From Oehlia diaphana (lineage: Eukaryota > Glomeromycota > Glomeromycetes > Glomerales > Glomeraceae): a stretch of DNA of 64,000 bases. The stretch lies in contig QZLH01000004.1 of NCBI GenBank assembly GCA_003833135.1, positions 133,475-197,474 of the forward strand, in the 5' to 3' direction. A program made the position numbers and the translations under genes. Within the stretch, counting starts at the first letter, position 1. The number at the start of each line of letters is the position of its first letter. Below the pieces are notes generated by a model that searched no databases, was not told where the DNA came from, and saw only the letters and a program-made list of their open reading frames with translations. Below are positions 25,234 through 38,668 of the stretch, piece after piece.

Positions 25234-28170
25234 ATGCTACCAAGATTGCGTAATAAAAAGACCAATATTTCTTGTGAAAATTGTGGTGACACGTCTCACA
25301 AATCGGATGATTGTCCTATTCACATTATTGAAGATGAAAGAGAAAGCGGCGTTAGAACAAAACAAAATAAAGCTGATAAAAAGGCGGAAAAACGTGCAAA
25401 TAATGATTCTATCGATAGAGAACGAGGTTCCTCAACTAAGAAAAAACTTAGAAAGTCACCATCTTCTTCTTCAACTTCGGGATTCGTTTCTTCTTCAATT
25501 TATCGACCTCAAAACACTCAAAGTACGTCCACTAAACCCGTTTCACCAGGAATACAACAATCTAAAGGGATTACATCACAATATTTACCATCCTCCTCCT
25601 CGTCATCCACAATACATCCTCCAAATTATCAACGCATTTCAATTGTACCATTTTCTCTTGATTTAGACGCGTTTAGTCAGGAACTTAGCGAAGAACAAGA
25701 ATTAGAAAACAGATCAGGCTCTATGGAAGATGAAGGTGCAATTCAAAAAGTTTATGGTAATATTGTTACTCAAATCGTAGGTGTACGATATTATGATGGT
25801 GTAGTAAACAAAAATGAATCAGTTTCAATTACACGTGAACCATTTAATATATACGATCGGAACGCACTACGTGTTGATAATATTCTTGGAGATCAAGTTG
25901 GTCATATACCTAAAGATTTGGCTAAAATCCTTGCTCCATTAATTGACAACGGAGATATTCGAATTGAAGGTACCATTGCTGGTAAAAAAGGAACATATGT
26001 TGTTCCTCTGCATATTCATGTTCTTGGAGTGCCAGAACGAGAGGAACGTATTACGAAAAATTTAAGATCAAAAAATATTAAGTTTGAGCCACTTAAACCT
26101 ATGTCTCAAGGTATAAATGCTTCTGAACCGAACGAAGCATGGCGTGAACTAATAAGACAAGGTCAAACTCTTGACAAAACGAGCGTTAAAAAGGTCCTTC
26201 AAGAAGTTGGAATTTCTATTGTTGATTTAGCAAAACTTCCTGAAGCTCCTCAACCAGAAGCTTTGATTACCCCCTTACTTTCATATCAGAAACAAGGACT
26301 TGGTTGGATGTTATCAAACGAACACCCGGAAGAACCAACTACTGACAAAGCAACTCAATTTTGGGTTATTAATAAGCAAAATAAAGAATCTTATTATTAT
26401 AATTCTGCTACCGGGTTTTCTACTAAAACTCGTCCTAATTTCGCTAGAGGCGGAATTCTAGCTGATGATATGGGTCTTGGGAAGACATTGCAGACGATTG
26501 CTTTGATTACATATGATAAAGATGGAAAAGGATTTATTCCTAAACCTGTAAAATCGGATTCAGCTTATTCTAAAACCACTTTGATTGTTGCTCCTTTGAG
26601 TGTTCTTGGAAATTGGGTTGATCAAATTAATATGCATGTCAAGGAAGGCTCACTCTCTTACTATGTTTACCATGGTCCTAATCGAGATGATAATCCGAAA
26701 AACCTTAAAGATTATGACGTAGTGATCACTACATATTCTATACTTGGACAGTCAAATATAAAAGATAAAAAACGTGGATTATTTGCCGTTAAGTGGCTCC
26801 GAGTTGTCTTAGATGAGGGGCACATAATTCGTACCAAATCAACAAAACAAAGTATTGCCGCATATAGTTTGGATGCTGAACGAAGATGGATTCTTACTGG
26901 AACTCCAATTATGAATGAATTGAATGATATGTATTCACTTGTTAAATTTTTGAGAATCACTCCTTTTGATGAATCAGAATGGTGGAATCGTGTTTTTAAC
27001 AGACCAATAAAAGCTGGCGATAAAGCAGCTATTGAAAGACTTAAGGTTTTAATGAAAATTGTCTGCCTTCGAAGAACAAAGGATATGCAGTTCAATGGGC
27101 ATCCCATCTTATCCCTTCCCCCCATTAATTCCTTTGTTCACAAAGTTAAATTTAACGCAGAAGAACAAAAAATTTATGATGAAATGGAAAAAGATGCAAA
27201 AGAACGCTTTAAGAAATGGAAAGAGTCAAATGATGTTATGAAAAACTATGCTGTTATCTTGGAATCTCTTTTAAGGTTACGACAACTTTGTGATCATCAC
27301 AAACTTTGTGCAGAACGAGTAAAAAAAATTATGGAAACTCATATTCTTGATATGAATGATGAGAATATCATATCATTAATAAATGCCTTAAAAGTTGCAA
27401 TTGAAAATAACGAAGATTGCTGCATCTGCTTGGAATCATTGACTACCCCTGTTATTACACGATGTAAACATGTGTTTGACAGAGATTGCATTGAGAAAGT
27501 TATTGATAAGGATAAACGTTCTTGTCCAATGTGTCGTAGTCCAGTTCAAAAGGAACTTCTAATTGAATCACCTCATGAACAAGAATCAATTGATGATGAG
27601 ATCGGAAATATAATTAATTCTGATTATAAACCAAGTTCAAAAATTAAGGCTTTATTGAAATTTCTTAAAATATCAAATGAAAAAGACCCGACAACTAAAT
27701 CAGTGGTCTTCAGCCAATGGACGTCTTTCCTTAATTTGATTGAAATTGCTCTTAAAGAATCTGATATTAAATTTGTAAGATTGGATGGTAAGATGTTGCG
27801 TAATCAACGTGAAAAGGCAATATCCGATTTTACTTATGAACCAGAAATTAAAGTCTTTTTAATTAGTTTGAAATGTGGATCTTTGGGATTGAATTTAACA
27901 GCAGCAAATCAATGTTTCCTTATGGATCCTTGGTGGAATCCGAGTATCGAGGATCAAGCTATTGATCGAATTTATCGGTTAGGTCAAACTCGACCTGTTT
28001 CAATCTTTAGATTTGTTATTGAAAATTCAGTTGAAGATCGTGTTATTGAATTACAAGAAAAGAAACGTGCATTGATATCTCAAGCATTCGGAGAACAGAG
28101 AAGGAAAGACGCTGCACAAGTCCGAGAAGCTCGATTGGAAGAGTTGCAAACGTTATTGGGAGGAAATTAA
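25234..28170 (+). CDS. HLTF: HLTF/Rad5-type SNF2 translocase and RING ubiquitin ligase with N-terminal zinc knuckle
   Basis: Single exon, 978 aa. HLTF and Rad5 remodel stalled replication forks and polyubiquitinate PCNA. Domains in order: a CCHC zinc knuckle at residues 14-27 (CENCGDTSHKSDDC), a Ser/Lys-rich disordered region, HIRAN domain about 170-275 (VGVRYYDGVV, EPFNIYDRNALRV, GDQVGHIPKDLAKIL), SNF2 N-lobe with Walker A GGILADDMGLGKTLQT near 405 and Walker B LDEGHIIR near 524, RING finger CCICLESLTTPVITRCKHVF...CPMCRSPV near 728-770 embedded between the lobes, and helicase C-lobe (VVFSQWTSFLNLIEIAL, SLKCGSLGLNLTAANQCFLM, DQAIDRIYRLGQTRPVSIFR). HIRAN plus RING placement is diagnostic of HLTF/Rad5. 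The zinc knuckle is unusual. No introns, unlike nearly all neighbours. Confidence 0.93.
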   Translation: MLPRLRNKKTNISCENCGDTSHKSDDCPIHIIEDERESGVRTKQNKADKKAEKRANNDSIDRERGSSTKKKLRKSPSSSSTSGFVSSSIYRPQNTQSTSTKPVSPGIQQSKGITSQYLPSSSSSSTIHPPNYQRISIVPFSLDLDAFSQELSEEQELENRSGSMEDEGAIQKVYGNIVTQIVGVRYYDGVVNKNESVSITREPFNIYDRNALRVDNILGDQVGHIPKDLAKILAPLIDNGDIRIEGTIAGKKGTYVVPLHIHVLGVPEREERITKNLRSKNIKFEPLKPMSQGINASEPNEAWRELIRQGQTLDKTSVKKVLQEVGISIVDLAKLPEAPQPEALITPLLSYQKQGLGWMLSNEHPEEPTTDKATQFWVINKQNKESYYYNSATGFSTKTRPNFARGGILADDMGLGKTLQTIALITYDKDGKGFIPKPVKSDSAYSKTTLIVAPLSVLGNWVDQINMHVKEGSLSYYVYHGPNRDDNPKNLKDYDVVITTYSILGQSNIKDKKRGLFAVKWLRVVLDEGHIIRTKSTKQSIAAYSLDAERRWILTGTPIMNELNDMYSLVKFLRITPFDESEWWNRVFNRPIKAGDKAAIERLKVLMKIVCLRRTKDMQFNGHPILSLPPINSFVHKVKFNAEEQKIYDEMEKDAKERFKKWKESNDVMKNYAVILESLLRLRQLCDHHKLCAERVKKIMETHILDMNDENIISLINALKVAIENNEDCCICLESLTTPVITRCKHVFDRDCIEKVIDKDKRSCPMCRSPVQKELLIESPHEQESIDDEIGNIINSDYKPSSKIKALLKFLKISNEKDPTTKSVVFSQWTSFLNLIEIALKESDIKFVRLDGKMLRNQREKAISDFTYEPEIKVFLISLKCGSLGLNLTAANQCFLMDPWWNPSIEDQAIDRIYRLGQTRPVSIFRFVIENSVEDRVIELQEKKRALISQAFGEQRRKDAAQVREARLEELQTLLGGN

Positions 28171-29762
28171 TAATATTAATAATTGTTTAGTAAATATTGC
28201 AATCAGTTATAATCTCAATAATACTGAATAATTTGAACAATAATAACAATAATAACATTACACATAATTATATAATAATCTTCGGAATAATTATTCAAAA
28301 GCGGAAAAAAGTTTTTTGGACAAACAATAAAGTATATATGATGATAATGTTTATTATCCTTTAAAGGCATCTAGATGCCTGACAGATATAGTAGATATAC
28401 ATAAATTCTGATGTAATGTATATTTTAAACTTTTTTCAGTAAATCACAAATTAAAAAATAATCTAAATATAATCAAAATGCATCAAATAAAAAAAAATAA
28501 TTACCAATTTTGGCGTGCATCATATTATAAATATAATTATCGGTTTATCCGTTGCATAATGACTTTTAATTAATCTCAAAAATTAACGCAGATCACAACG
28601 CCCAAGCCCGTAATCATTCAAAATTCTCCTTATAGAAATATTGAAAATTGAAAATTAATTTGGAAATTTTATAATTCATTGATAATTCCGGTTAAATGCA
28701 AAAAGTGTATAGGTGTACGAGATGTTGAGATACTTTTTTACTTTTTTTGTATTTTACAGGTTTTTTTTTTTTCGCGAATTTTATTATTATTATTAAGATG
28801 TCGCATGATTAAAATTAAAAAAAAAAACATTTGATCTAATTCAAAGAAAAAAAATGTATATTTTATATATTTATATGTATATTTATTATAATTTTTTATC
28901 AACTACAGTTATAATCGAACAAAAAAAAAATATCCTTTAAAAAAAAAAAAAATAATTCTAAAGAAAAATTTTCTCTTTTTTTTAAAAAAAACGAATAAAC
29001 TAAAATAAATGACCAACTAGAATAAAAAAAAAATCCTAAAAAAAAGTAAAATAAAATAAAATAAAATAAAATAAAAATAATATAGAATAAAAATAAAAAA
29101 AAATATTTAAAAAAATATACTTTCAAAACTAAAAAAAAATCCTTCTTCAAACTACCTCTACTTTCTTTTTCTACTTATCTCAAACAAGGATTTTTTTTTC
29201 TCTCTCTCTCTTTTACATATAACACAATCAACTTCGGCTTTAATAAAAAACTTTTTGATTACCCTCTGCAAGAGTTTTGTTTTTTTTTAAAAAAAAATAG
29301 AAAAATACAAAAATAATTTTTTTTTTAAAAAATAAATGATGGATGAAAAAGAAAAGAAAAAAATATATTAACAACCTATCAAAGAAAAAAGTGCTATCTT
29401 TTATATATAAAAAAAATATTCTTTTTTAATAGCAATGTCTTCATTTTATAGGAAAAGAAAAAAAAAAGATATATAAAAAGAGAAAATGTTACATCGGCAA
29501 AGTTATTGGGAGAAAAAACATAACATGAACTAATTACTTTTCTTCTTACATAATTATTATCATATCAAATGAAAAACATAAAAAGAAAATATATACATGT
29601 ATATGTTTTTTTTTTTCATGTAGTAAAAAAGGTTATATATATATATATAAAGCAAGCCGAATTGATTCAAAACAAAAGAAAAAAAAATACCTATACAAAA
29701 TCCTATATAATATTTATATTTATATTTGAAAAAAAATACATAAAAAAAATTTTTTTTCTAGT
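28171..29762. other. Convergent spacer between the HLTF-like and MADS-box genes
   Basis: 1.6 kb, strongly AT-rich with many A or T runs (for example AAAAT repeats near 29046-29100, a TA run near 29635-29650). Open frames here are Phe/Lys/Ile low-complexity. Probably long 3' flanks. Confidence 0.4.
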
Positions 29763-31114
29763 TTACTTTTTTTCAGGTGATTGATTAATTTGATTTGGAT
29801 ATTGCGGTACTTTGCCAGTACCATTCGTATTAGTTGTATTACCGGCAGCGGTTTGCCAATAATTTGCGGGCATATAAGCGTTATTGGCTGCATATTGATT
29901 CATGTGATTTTGACCGTACTGCGAATATCCTGTACCTGACATATATGGAGGACCTGCAATACCACCAGCACCGCCTAAAGTCATACCATTAGGCATTCCA
30001 CCATATTGACTATATGGATTTAGTCCAAGTGCTGCATATGATTGCTGTTGTGCCATTTGATTACCACCGCTTGCTTGAGGCTAAAAATAAATACCAATAG
30101 GTTAAAAAAGATTTTACATAAGTAATTAAACATATTGAAATGATAATTATATACCTTGCGGTCATTATCATAAACATCACTATTAGTTCCTTCTACTGGA
30201 GTAGAACTTTCATTTCCATATGATTGGTTATTATTTGAAGATCGCGTCTAAATAAGTAAAAATTTCGTCATACAATAAAAATAAATTTTTAGTTAAACAA
30301 AAAAAGGAGTGTGTAAATTTGTACGTAAAAAAGTGAAATTTTAATATTTACCGTGGATGTTGTATCTTGAGCTGAAGGAGTATCCGGTGCATTCAAACAA
30401 GCTTGAATCAAATTTTTTCCTTCAGGTTTTGTTACGAGGGGTTGAAGTTTCGGTGTGGTAAACGTATATACGAGTCCAGTTTCTGATACTACAAGAAGCA
30501 ATACCTGAGTACCCGTAAGAGTACTAAGTTCGTATGCCTGAATAAGTTAGAAATTAGAAAAAGAACATTAGTAAATAATAATTTATATAAATATTTCATT
30601 ATATAATAATAAATAACAATTAAATTTTCGAAAAAGATATGATTTTCATTTGTTTATAAACCATAGAACAAATACGGAAAAATTTAATATATCAAGACCA
30701 ATATGGCAATATCTTTAAAATTTTTTTTTTTTTCTGGAAAAAATACATATATATACATGTATATATATACATGTATATATATGTAAATAAAAAAGGAAAA
30801 AGAAAAATATATATATATATATATATATTTATATTTACCTTCTTCATTATACCGGCCTTTCGCTTACTGAAAGTTATGTGTCTCCTACTTTTATCATCAA
30901 TATATTCGATTTTTATCTTACGACGACCAGCACGTTTTTCATTTTTGCTTCCAACTTCTTCATCCCCAGAATCATCATCATCGTCTTCATTTTCACGTTT
31001 AGTTCCTCTAGGGGTCGATTGCTCTGATAAATCTCCACTACCAGAAGCGTTACTTTGTTTTCGTTGACTGGTTGGTGAATTTCCGGCGATTGCACTCATA
31101 TCTGTGGCGTGCAT
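29763..31114 (-). CDS. MCM1: SRF-type MADS-box transcription factor (Mcm1-like)
   Basis: Exons 31114-30839, 30537-30352, 30247-30155, 30080-29763 join to 290 aa. The MADS domain spans the first junction: GRRKIKIEYIDDKSRRHITF, SKRKAGIMKK then AYELSTLTGTQVLLLVVSET and GLVYTFTTPKLQPLVT, followed by EGKNLIQACLNAPD, the SAM extension typical of Mcm1/SRF rather than MEF2. The N-terminus is Ser-rich with an acidic run (NEDDDDDSGDEE); the C-terminal half is Gln/Asn/Gly/Tyr-rich, as in Mcm1-type activation regions. It binds CArG-like DNA and combines with cofactors to control cell-type and cell-cycle genes. The start could be ATG 31114 (MHATDMSAIAG) or 31099. Intron 1 holds a TA microsatellite. A multi-kilobase upstream desert may include a long leader or promoter. 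Confidence 0.94.
30743..30836. repeat. TA/TG microsatellite in MADS-box intron 1
   Basis: Palindromic ATACATGTATATATATACATGTATAT-type sequence (two ACATGT cores) followed by a run of about ten TA units, directly before the splice donor on the gene strand. Confidence 0.8.
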
Positions 31115-34100
31115 TCAATACAAAAGAGGAAAGTCTTTTTTTGGTATAATTACGATAAAGTTGCGTAGTTTGTATGCGTTCTATTTTTTGTGTAAATTAT
31201 TAAAATTTTTTTTTGTTAAAAAAAAAAAAAAATAGGTTTAAAGAAAAAAAAGGAAATAAACAGATGGAGTGAGTGGTGGCGTTTTATATAAATCGAGAAA
31301 TATTATTAATCTCGGAATGAGGTAATATATGTGTATTCGAAGTGTTATCATGTGTATCTTGATGTACAGCAGTCGGTATTTACGACCAATATTGTAAATA
31401 ATCTGCAGTGTAATAATACTGCGCCTTAAAAATCAATGCAAATCAAAGGAACCAATAAAGTTTAAAGGAGAAAGGGAAAAATTACACGATGTATAAAAAA
31501 TTTTGAGTTTTGTAAATCATACGTAAATAAGAATTTGGAGGGAAGTAAAAAAGAATTAATATAACAATTAAGTGCTCAGAGAAGAGAATAATAATATGTA
31601 TGCGTGGAATATTCAAAGACACGCGATATATGATGATGCATTATAATTTTGTTTGAAAAACTCGTAATGGTTTTTTTTTTTTTTTGTTTTAAATATGTAA
31701 ATAAAAAGAAAATTAAGGGAAAATAAAATAACGAGGAGGAGTAAGAAAGTATTAAAATTGAGTAAAGATGATGCAAATTGCACATCAAAAAAAAAAAAAA
31801 AAAACAACAAACAAAAAAAAAAACTAATTAAATTAGTATGTAAACGGTAAATACCTTTTCAAGGTCTTTTCACGTTCTTGAATAACTTCTTTTAGACGAA
31901 AATTTTATGATTTTCCTGAGTCACAAACTAATAGAGAACACAGGGGTTTATAAAATAAGTAAAAAAAAAAGCGAACGAAAGATTGATGGAAGAAAAAAAA
32001 ATAAAAATGAAAATTTTTATTGTTTTTGATGAAGTGCCAAACAGTTGGCTTGAACATAAAAGGGGCAAAGGGATAACAAATTGGACGGAAAAGGATGCTG
32101 GGTTTTTTTATAACATCCCAAATCCAGTCAAAGGGTCTGTCTGTCAAAATAATTTTTTAGTCAAAATTTCATTATACTTTAAGTAGTTACAATTTTTACA
32201 AGTAATGAAAAAACCGGAATAAGGTGTTACTTTGTTAAACAATACAATTTGAAAAAAAATACACATAAAAAAAATTTTTTTTTTTTTTTTTATGTACACA
32301 ATAAAAATTATTAAAGAATAAATGAAGAATAAATGGAAGATATAAATATTTATACTACTATTAGACTATACAATAGACTTTTTTTTTTTTGAGTTAATAT
32401 ACACTATAATATATATGTATTAAACTTCTACATACTATTTTATTATTGACAATAAGGAATTCTTTCAATAAAAACTATATTTTTTATAGTTATTAAATAG
32501 ATAACGTATTTCAAATATTTTTAAATATTTCTCTTTTTTAATTATATTTCCAGAATAGAATACAAACAACAATTTTTAGAATAGTTTAATTAAGGCTACG
32601 CCACTGCCCCATTTCTATTTATGATGTGTTACGTTTTATGATGCCCATTGAAAAAATTGTTAAAATATTACACGAAACTTAATAAAGTAACACCGCCACA
32701 ACATTTTAAACTCGGGGTGACCGGCCGCAATATCTTTCTCCGTTATAATAAAAAGAATCTTTTGGTGTAATGTTGTACATCACTAGAAAAGTGTATCAAA
32801 TAGTACTAGTAATCTTCGGTGGAAATCGATAATCAAACTCTTTTAATGTCAATCAAACTCTCAAAATGTGAAATTGGTGATACTTTTTCCCCTTTTGTGG
32901 TAAGTAAATGTTTCATTAGTAATTATGTGGAATCTTAATTTAGCATGTATTACCCGACGATGCTCCGACTTCCGACTCTAATTTTACAAGATTTTATTCT
33001 TGTTTTTTTATTGTGAAACTTTTTCAAAAAAAATAAAATAATAGAAATATAAAAGAGTATGTATTATTTATTGTTATTGTTATTATTATCTATTTTATCT
33101 ATATTTGATTATATGATTATTTTTTTTTTTATTTTATTTTATTTTTTTTTTTATGATTAATCCTTTGATAAACATCAATCAGATTATGAAAAAGTTTATT
33201 ATTATCGTAGTACACGAGTAGTACACGATATCATAATCGAACAACAAATATATTAAACCATCAATCTTTGGTAAAAAAATCACTTAAAAAAGAAATAAAA
33301 AATTGTACAAACATATTTTTTTTTACCAAAAACAAAAAGGAAAAAAAGAAAGAAATTTTTATTTTATTCATTTTAGAATAAGAGATAAAAAGTATCAAAG
33401 AATTAAAGAAAATAATAAACCTATCAAAGTTGATAAACGATAAACATGACTGATAAACAGATGAACAAGAGCGACAAATATACAGGCTAAACTAAACAAA
33501 AGAACAAAGGAAATAAAAGAAGTCCCATGCTTCAATCATATGTAAATGCTTTTTGGCGGCGCAAGTGTTGATAACATCCGGTGAGAGAAATATGCCGTAT
33601 AACCGAAAATCATATTAGATATGGATTAGTTGCATGTCACCTAGTCAGGTGGAAAAAAGGCGTTATAAAGAGTTATACAACAACGCACCGACAGCATATG
33701 TACATGTATACTTTACCCCTAAATGTAGCAATTCGGTAGTGCAAAATGGGCTTAATCAGGAATTTCTATTAGAAAATCTTGTATCGATAGAAACATTGCC
33801 CAGAAGTCCGTGGTCCACTTTAAATTAATATTACCATTTATGGTAAAGTACAAAAAACATTTACTTTTAATAAATTACGCAGTAATTTGAAGATTTTCTC
33901 ATTTTTCTCATTCTAATAAATTATTTATTTTTTTATTTTAAAGCTCAATTGATATATTAAACTCGGTTACTCAATTATGCATCATTTTTATACAAGTAAG
34001 TACATGATTGACTTGTTTATAACTGAGTTTATAAAATTTTGTACGGAATTGGAACCCCGTAACCCCGATATTTACAGGTTTAAAACTTAACTAGACTGGG

Positions 34101-34130
34101 TACTTTTTTAATCTAAAAAATTCTCATACT

Positions 34131-34165
<35 letters not shown>

Positions 34166-37100
34166 ATGCATTTAGACAATGGAAAAAGCAAATGGACTGA
34201 AGAGTGTTGATTGAAAACGAGTTCTCATTTGATGACTTTTTCTATACAAAAAAAGAGATAGGAAAAAAAATAAAATAAAAATAAAAATAAAATATGAATA
34301 AATTAAAGAATATTAAGAACTTTACATAATTTTGTGTTCATAAAAGTATCATATATAACCATTGTACACTCCAAAAAAATAACAGGTAAAAACGCCCATT
34401 ATAATCATTATACATAACATAAATAAATAATACCTGTTTGATTACAAGAAATTCTTTCTTTTTTTTCTCAATTATTCTTTTTTTTTTCTCTTGCAGACCA
34501 CTTACAAACTCCGAAACAAAAAAGCACTTGTATAGGATTATTGATGTAAACAAAGGTTTGAAGTTATTATATCATGTGGTTAAATTACATTACTTACATG
34601 TTTTAAGCGCGATGAAACTGTTACTCTTTACTTTCTATGGTATTTTCTTTTATCAATAACAATTGTTTGATTACTATTTTTTACAAATGTACCTTTTATT
34701 AAAGTTTTTTTTTGGTTTGGATTTAAGATTAATTTGTAAATAATGGAAAAGAAAATATGGAAAGAAAGGACGAAAAAATAATTAATTATTTATGAAAAAA
34801 TTATTATTGTTTTTAAAAGGATCTTTTTATTATTCGTATTTTTTTTTATTTTATATTATTTTTATTATTATTATCTTATATTATCTTTTATTTATTCATA
34901 CATTATTCATTTTTTACTTTTACTTTTTTTTTCATTTATTTACCTTTTACATTTTTCTTTTTTTTACTATTTTATTTTAATCTTGATTATTTCCTAAAAA
35001 TCTCTTCCTTTAATTTCTTTAAACAGTAAGCAAACAATTTTTTTTTTTGATTGTATAGCAAATTTGGTAAATTAATACATTGCAGTTTTTGTAATGAATG
35101 GAAAATTATCAATAATTGTATGTCTGAATAAAGAACAACGAAACTCTTTACAATTCCAAAGATGGTAAAGTGATTAAAAATTCTATTTAATATTATTTTC
35201 CCATAATAAGGCCGTGTCCATATTTGATTGGCAATTTTATTTATTCAAGTTACGTTTTATTACATTTTTGTTCTGACAATTAAGAAAGATCATTATTTAA
35301 ATTATTATTAAATTAAGGGGGTGGACTTTTATTAAACATCATGTATAATGATGTAGAATGACGCGTTTGACAAAAAAAAGAAAGAGAAATTGTTTCATAA
35401 TCTGTTATACCCGTGAAATCTCCGTATTACTTAATTTTTAGGATAAAGATTATTATAGAGAATTGTTGTTTTTAAGTATTGTTGTCTAATTTATTACAAG
35501 GTCAATAAGGTCAGACCAATTATTTTTATTCTACTATTTCTACTCGGCCGTACTGACTAAGATCAAACCGCAGTAATAATTGTTATGATGTGTTTAATAT
35601 AATTGGCTATTCAATGATCCCATAATTTGCATAAACATAGTTCATTTAAAAATAACATTAACGATACTGTGTATCATTAACCATTAATAGTATTATTATT
35701 TTTTTATAAAGTAACAAGTTCTAATTTACTATTTATTTTGAAACAATTGTCTTAAGTTATATGCAATTACATAGTATGGTAGTTTGATTACTCACAAGGT
35801 CTTTCTCTAGAATAAAATTATTCTTAGTTTGAAAGTACTCCTGCAGTTAAATTTATATTAAAATATTTATATAGTATATTTTATTCTCATTCTATACATT
35901 GAATTTCAATTTAAATTATTCACTTTAAATTTTCATTAACCTTGAAAAAATAATAAATTAAAGCAAATAAAAATGATTTAGCTAAAAAAAATTTATAAAT
36001 ATATTTATTAGAAAATAATTATTTTTGGAATCAAATAAAAAACTATTTAGATAAATCTAAAATCTCTTTAGCAAATTTTTTATAATAATAAAATTATAAT
36101 AATAAAAATTAAAAAGTAATTTTATTTTTATATTTAATTATATAACAAAATTTTATTAATATAAATATATATAGCAAATATATACTTTTTTTTAATTTAC
36201 CTTTTATTATAGAATTATAAAAAAAATTTTATATAATTAATAAAAAAATATTATTTTTATTATTTTTTTATTTAAAATACTGTATATATATCAAATTGGA
36301 ATTTGGCTCTATATAATAAAAGAATATTATAAAAATATATATTTATATTCTAAGTTATATATTATAAATTTATTTCAAATATTATTTTTATTTTTTGCAA
36401 AATAATATAATTGTAAATTATTAATCTATAAAATTATAACTACAAAATCAGTAAATTAAAATAAGTAAATTAAAACATATTATTTATAAATAACATATAG
36501 GATTTTTATAAATAACAGATAATATAAAATTTAATTATTTAATATTTAATTTAATTATTTTGAAAGTTAAAATAAGTATTTTGATTAATTTAAAAAGTTA
36601 AAATTAATTTAACTTTAATTTATATATGCTGTATAAGAAAGGTTATAGTATTTAAAATATAATACAATATTTTAAAAGATTGAAGGTTATATCCAAAATA
36701 TATTATTTGAAGAAATACAGTATAATAGAATGTGATTAACTAAGTAAAACTGAAATATTTAATTATTTAACTAAACTGAAATAATTAGATATTTAAAATT
36801 AAAAACAAAATACTAAAATTTAATACTTCCATATTTTTTATAGATTTTAATAGATTTTAATTGTAATAAATACTTATAAAATAATTATATATAAATTTAT
36901 ATTAACAATCTAATATAGTGGTATAGAAGAGTATTAAATATTTGTAAGCTGTTTAATAAAAGTCATATAACAGATTAAAAATTAATAGGATAGTATATTT
37001 TAGTTTTAGATCAGCCTTCTTGAAAGAAACAATGAAAAATATTCCTCAATAAACCTGAATGGTTCTTATTTTTAAATGGTAAAATTATCAGTATTTATTA

Positions 37101-37806
37101 AAGGATAATAGGATAGATATATAATGTTAAGTTAACCTAATAGGTTTTCAGACCATTTAAAAATATTTACAAAATAAATTTATATTAAAATATAATATTT
37201 TTAAAAGAAATTTATAAAACTATTATATTATATAATATAATTTTATATATTTTTATTATAAAACTATAATTTTATATAATTAAAATTAATATTAATCCTT
37301 ATAAGAATAAATAAAAATATATATAATTAAAAATTATTACTATATTAATTAATAATAAAATTAAAATTAGTTAATAACAAAACTGAAATTTTGGTAAAAA
37401 GAGTTTAGTTAAATATTACTAAATATATTATAAATGCAGTAATATTTATTATCATATGGTTATATATGACATAACATGTTTTAATTTTAGATATTTTTTA
37501 TAGTATATTGACTAAAGTTTATTCATAGTATCAAATAAACTATATTGATTATATTGAATTTATTTATAATATTAAATAAACTATATTGATTTATATTAAA
37601 TATAATATTTTACTATTGATTTACATTAAAAGTAATATTATAATTATTAAAAATATTTTCTTGTAAGAATTCCTTAATAGAGTTATTATTCAATTAGATA
37701 TTTTACAACTTTCAAATTTTCTGTAATGGTGTGTGAGATTCTTCTTGTAAAATGTTATTTTCTATTAATATAGTATAATTAGCTTGGCTTAATTTTTTAT
37801 ACCATA

Positions 37807-37980
37807 TAATAGTAATATTATAGTATGTGAGTAATTTCACTTATTTTAATATGGATTAATGAATGATCAATTATAAATTTTACCATTTACATGGCAAAAT
37901 TTTAACTAATCATCTATTATTAACCATATTAAAATAAGTGATATTACTCTCATCTCATACTATAATATATTATTATTTTA
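37807..37980. mobile_element. MITE-like imperfect palindrome
   Basis: Left arm about 37807-37867 and right arm about 37905-37980 are inverted copies sharing CACTTATTTTAATATGG and TATAGTATG blocks, with small indels. The centre also pairs (AAATTTTACCAT against ATGGCAAAATTT), so almost the whole 170 bp can fold on itself. Confidence 0.6.
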
Positions 37981-38433
37981 TAAAAAATTGATCTGTTATT
38001 TCTGTAAAAATTCTGTAAAAATAAATTTTCTATAAATCTATTCTATAAAATTAAATTATTAATTCTAAAAATATGAATCTATTACAAATAATAAAATAAA
38101 TTATAAAATATAATTGACTTTTTATAAAGTACAAAAATTAATAATAAAATTTTTAAAAATTTTAAAATATAGAAAAATATATATATAATATATAATTTAA
38201 TATGAATTAAAAATTATAATGAAAAATTCAATACTATATAAATAGTATTTTATATAAAAAGAATAATTTTTAAAATTTTTATTTATTAATACTAAAAATA
38301 CAATATTAAATATATAAATTATAAAAAATTATTGTAATCAAAAAAATAAATATTTTTGATATCTATAAATTTATTACTAATTACAGTAAAATAACTTTTT
38401 AATATTATTAAAATTTGAAGTATTTATATTATG

Positions 38434-38668
38434 CAATACAACATTAAAAAATTAGTTCTTATAACTGCTAACCTAGTTATAAAAAAATTTACAGGAAAAA
38501 TTTTAATATTAATAATTAGCAGGTTATTTTAAAAAAAAAAAAAATTTTTAAAATTTGAAACTACTATTTTTGCCTTACAAATATATAAAATTTTTAAATA
38601 AAATACTGGCCGCCAACTTCAAAATTTTAAATCTATGAAATAAGAACTAATTTTTTAACATTATATTG
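38434..38668. mobile_element. MITE-like element with 29-bp terminal inverted repeats
   Basis: CAATA..A..TTAAAAAATTAGTTCTTAT at 38434-38462 recurs inverted at 38640-38668 with about three mismatches. The ~235-bp interior has no coding capacity. No target duplication is clear. Confidence 0.55.

Noticed and set aside
33634..33828. 64-codon plus-strand ORF starting MSPSQVEKRR
   Set aside because: Somewhat balanced composition but no family, no exon partners and isolated in the desert; insufficient support.
34438..34980. Hydrophobic Phe/Tyr/Leu-rich ORFs
   Set aside because: Translation of T-rich low-complexity DNA; no start context or conserved motif.
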